DNA of 64,000 nt from Corynebacterium sp. P4-C1 (lineage in GTDB: Bacteria > Actinomycetota > Actinomycetes > Mycobacteriales > Mycobacteriaceae): the NCBI RefSeq assembly GCF_030503595.1, contig NZ_CP129966.1:806001-870000 (forward strand). The letters are read 5' to 3'. Below, one piece after another: positions 61,926-64,000 of the stretch; position 1 is the first letter of the stretch, and every line of letters starts with the position of its first letter. A program made the translations under genes and the position numbers. Below the pieces are notes generated by a model. The model did no database searches and was not told where the DNA came from. It saw only the letters and a list, made by a program, of their open reading frames with translations.

Positions 61926-64000
61926 ATGATTCAGACTCAGCCGTCGGTTGACCTACTCCAGGTCGATCTGGGCGTCACCGGCATGACCTGTACGTCGTGC
62001 TCAGGGCGGGTGGAGCGCAAGCTCAACAAGCTCGATGGCGTGGAGGCCACCGTCAACTTCGCCACCGAATCCGCCTCCGTCAGTTACGACCCCACCAAAG
62101 TCGACGCCGATCGGCTGATCGAAACCGTGCGGGGTGCCGGGTACGACGCGTTCACCATGGGGGATCAACACGCCTCCGCCGTGGACAGCGGCCCGGAGGA
62201 GTACACCGAGGTGGTCGGTGACCGCCACGAACAGGCCCGCGAGGCCGAGGCCACAGACCTGAAGTCGCGTCTGATCGGGTCGACGATCCTCTCCGTTCCG
62301 GTGGTCGCGATCTCGATGATCCCGTCCCTGCAGTTCATCAATTGGCAGTGGGCCCTGCTCGTCATGTCCACCCTGATCTACTTCTACGGTGGCGCCCCGT
62401 TCCACCGGGCGACCTTAACCAACCTGCGTCACCGCTCGACCACGATGGACACGCTCGTGTCTCTGGGCACTACCGCTGCGTATCTGTGGTCACTGTGGGC
62501 CTTGTTTTTCGGCAACGCCGGGCACCCCGGCATGGTCATGGAGATGAGCCTGCTGCCCCGCCATGACGGCATGGACCACATCTACCTCGAGACCATCGCC
62601 GTAGTCATCACCTTCCTGTTGCTTGGCCGGTGGTTTGAGGTCCGCGCCAAGGGCCAGTCCTCTGCGGCGCTGAAGTCCCTGCTGGACATGGGTGCGAAAG
62701 ACGCCGCGGTGATCCGCGACGGTGAGGAAGTCCGCGTCCCGGTCTCCCAGCTGACAGTCGGTGACGTCTTCGTCGTCCGCCCGGGTGAGAAGATCGCCAC
62801 CGACGGTCGTGTCATCGAGGGCACCTCGGCCATCGATGAGTCGATGCTGACCGGCGAGTCCGTTCCCGTCGAGGCCGCCCCCGGCACCCCGGTCACGGGC
62901 GCGACGATCAACACCTCCGGTCGACTGCTGGTCGAAGTCACCCGCACAGGTTCGGAGACCACGCTGTCCCAGATGGCCAAGCTGGTCACTGACGCCCAGG
63001 CGAAAAAAGCCCCGGTCCAGCGCCTGGTGGATAAGATTTCCTCGGTCTTCGTCCCGACGGTCATTGTCGTCTCCATCATCACCCTGATCGTCCACCTCGC
63101 CCTCGGCAGCGGGGCGAACTGGGCCTTTTCCGCCGCAGTCGCGGTGCTGATCATCGCTTGCCCATGCGCCCTGGGACTGGCCACCCCGACCGCCCTGCTG
63201 GTGGGCACCTCCCGGGGCGCGCAGCTGGGCTTGTTGATCAAGGGCCCGGAGGTCCTCGAATCCACCCGCCAGGTCGACACCATCGTCATGGACAAGACCG
63301 GCACCGTCACCTCCGGGGTCATGTCGGTCACCGGTGTCCACGCCGCCGACGGCTACACCAACAACGAGGTCCTCGCCTTGTCGGCGGCCGTCGAAGCAGG
63401 CTCCGAGCACCCCATCGCCAAGGCGATTGTCACCGAGGCCGAGCGCTCCGAGAACATCCAGGAGGCCACCGACTTCGACAGCACCGCCGGCCGGGGCGTC
63501 ACGGCCACCGTCAAGGGTCACGTCGTCACCGTCGGCCGTCCCGCCGGCCAGCTGCCCCGTGACCTCACCACCGCCTTCGACCACGCACAGTCGCAGGGTG
63601 CAACCCCGGTGGCCGTCTACGTCGATGACCAGCCCGCCGGTGTGGTCGTGGTGCGCGATGCCATCAAGGACTCCTCAGCGGAAGCGGTCGCTCAGTTCCG
63701 CAGGCTGGGGTTGAGTCCGTACCTGCTCACCGGCGATAACGCGAAGGCCGCGGCCGCCGTCGCCCAAGAGGTGGGCATCGATGCGGCCAACGTGAGTGCC
63801 GAGGTCATGCCGCAGGACAAGGTCGCGGTCATCGAGAAGCTGCAACATGAGGGCAAGAAGGTCGCCATGGTCGGCGACGGCGTCAATGACGCGGCCGCCC
63901 TGGCCCAGGCCGATCTGGGTCTGGCCATGGGGGCGGGCACGGATGTGGCCATCGAGGCCTCCGATATCACCTTAATGAACAACGACCTGCGCTCCGCGGG
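61926..64000 (+). CDS. copA: Copper-translocating P-type ATPase, 3' end beyond window
   Basis: A plus-strand frame with no stop from ATG 61926 to the window edge (about 691 residues seen). It has one HMA domain with GMTCTSC (about residues 20-26), membrane helices, a His/Met-rich loop ([19 protein letters not shown]), TGESVP, CPCALG (copper site), DKTGTVTSG (phosphorylated Asp), a HP motif (EHPIAKAI) and [11 protein letters not shown]. It exports Cu(I) and probably forms an operon with copZ under CsoR control. Confidence 0.92.
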   Translation, partial: MIQTQPSVDLLQVDLGVTGMTCTSCSGRVERKLNKLDGVEATVNFATESASVSYDPTKVDADRLIETVRGAGYDAFTMGDQHASAVDSGPEEYTEVVGDRHEQAREAEATDLKSRLIGSTILSVPVVAISMIPSLQFINWQWALLVMSTLIYFYGGAPFHRATLTNLRHRSTTMDTLVSLGTTAAYLWSLWALFFGNAGHPGMVMEMSLLPRHDGMDHIYLETIAVVITFLLLGRWFEVRAKGQSSAALKSLLDMGAKDAAVIRDGEEVRVPVSQLTVGDVFVVRPGEKIATDGRVIEGTSAIDESMLTGESVPVEAAPGTPVTGATINTSGRLLVEVTRTGSETTLSQMAKLVTDAQAKKAPVQRLVDKISSVFVPTVIVVSIITLIVHLALGSGANWAFSAAVAVLIIACPCALGLATPTALLVGTSRGAQLGLLIKGPEVLESTRQVDTIVMDKTGTVTSGVMSVTGVHAADGYTNNEVLALSAAVEAGSEHPIAKAIVTEAERSENIQEATDFDSTAGRGVTATVKGHVVTVGRPAGQLPRDLTTAFDHAQSQGATPVAVYVDDQPAGVVVVRDAIKDSSAEAVAQFRRLGLSPYLLTGDNAKAAAAVAQEVGIDAANVSAEVMPQDKVAVIEKLQHEGKKVAMVGDGVNDAAALAQADLGLAMGAGTDVAIEASDITLMNNDLRSA

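Noticed and set aside
62490..63584. A 364-codon minus-strand frame over copA
   Set aside because: Gly/Asp-rich shadow of copA, which has all P-type ATPase motifs on the plus strand.
1..64000. tRNA, rRNA genes and CRISPR arrays
   Set aside because: I saw no T-loop and acceptor-stem pairs, rRNA-like sequence or regularly spaced 24-40 bp repeats with spacers. A covariance-model scan would be needed to be sure.

Overview
The window looks like the chromosome of a high-GC mycolic-acid actinomycete, almost certainly a Corynebacterium. From 1 to about 25 kb the genes follow, in reverse, an order I know from Mycobacterium tuberculosis (Rv1156-Rv1221 region): an O-methyltransferase, glgC/glgA, a DUF3117 gene, gpgS-folP2, a LOG protein, dapE/dapD, dapC-fdxC, mshB, an lpqW-like lipoprotein gene, typA and a DUF402 gene. 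The assignment rests on this gene order and on family motifs, not on a database search.

Layout. 0-9.6 kb: glycogen/maltose-1-phosphate synthesis, a GH32-like probable pseudoenzyme, glucosylglycerate synthesis (gpgS with the DHPS-like folP2) and a LOG protein. 8.5-17.5 kb: three steps of the succinylase branch of lysine/diaminopimelate synthesis (dapE, two dapD paralogues around an amino-acid permease, dapC) plus ferredoxin, interrupted by an unrecognised 629-residue gene and a GtrA-type membrane protein. 17.6-25.6 kb: mycothiol deacetylase, LpqW-like lipoprotein, TypA and small conserved proteins. 25.7-41.9 kb: envelope and secreted proteins, transporters and corynebacterial hypotheticals, two of them frameshifted (a DUF4185 protein and a YhgE/Pip protein).

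42-64 kb is accessory in character: a CmtR-type metal sensor with a heavy-metal P-type ATPase, an ArsO-like flavoprotein, a frameshifted glycolipid-binding-type gene, a MoxR/VWA pair, then a mosaic of toxin-antitoxin modules (two identical RelBE-ArfB cassettes, HigBA, a BrnT-like pair) bounded by remnants of one repeated gene 3' end, and finally a copper island (CueP, multicopper-oxidase stub, Lnt with Ser for Cys, interrupted M23 peptidase, CopZ, CopA running off the edge).

The strongest unexplained signal is an 11-base word, CGTCGATAAGC, present 16 times on either strand (about 0.03 expected for an 11-mer at even base composition). Fifteen copies lie before 39 kb and one in the remaining 25 kb. 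The second is the toxin-antitoxin mosaic, where a 1.32 kb cassette is directly duplicated and four copies of a short coding remnant mark module boundaries. Several genes carry single-base lesions at 27.25, 35.84, 46.07, 59.71 and 61.16 kb that may be real decay or assembly error.
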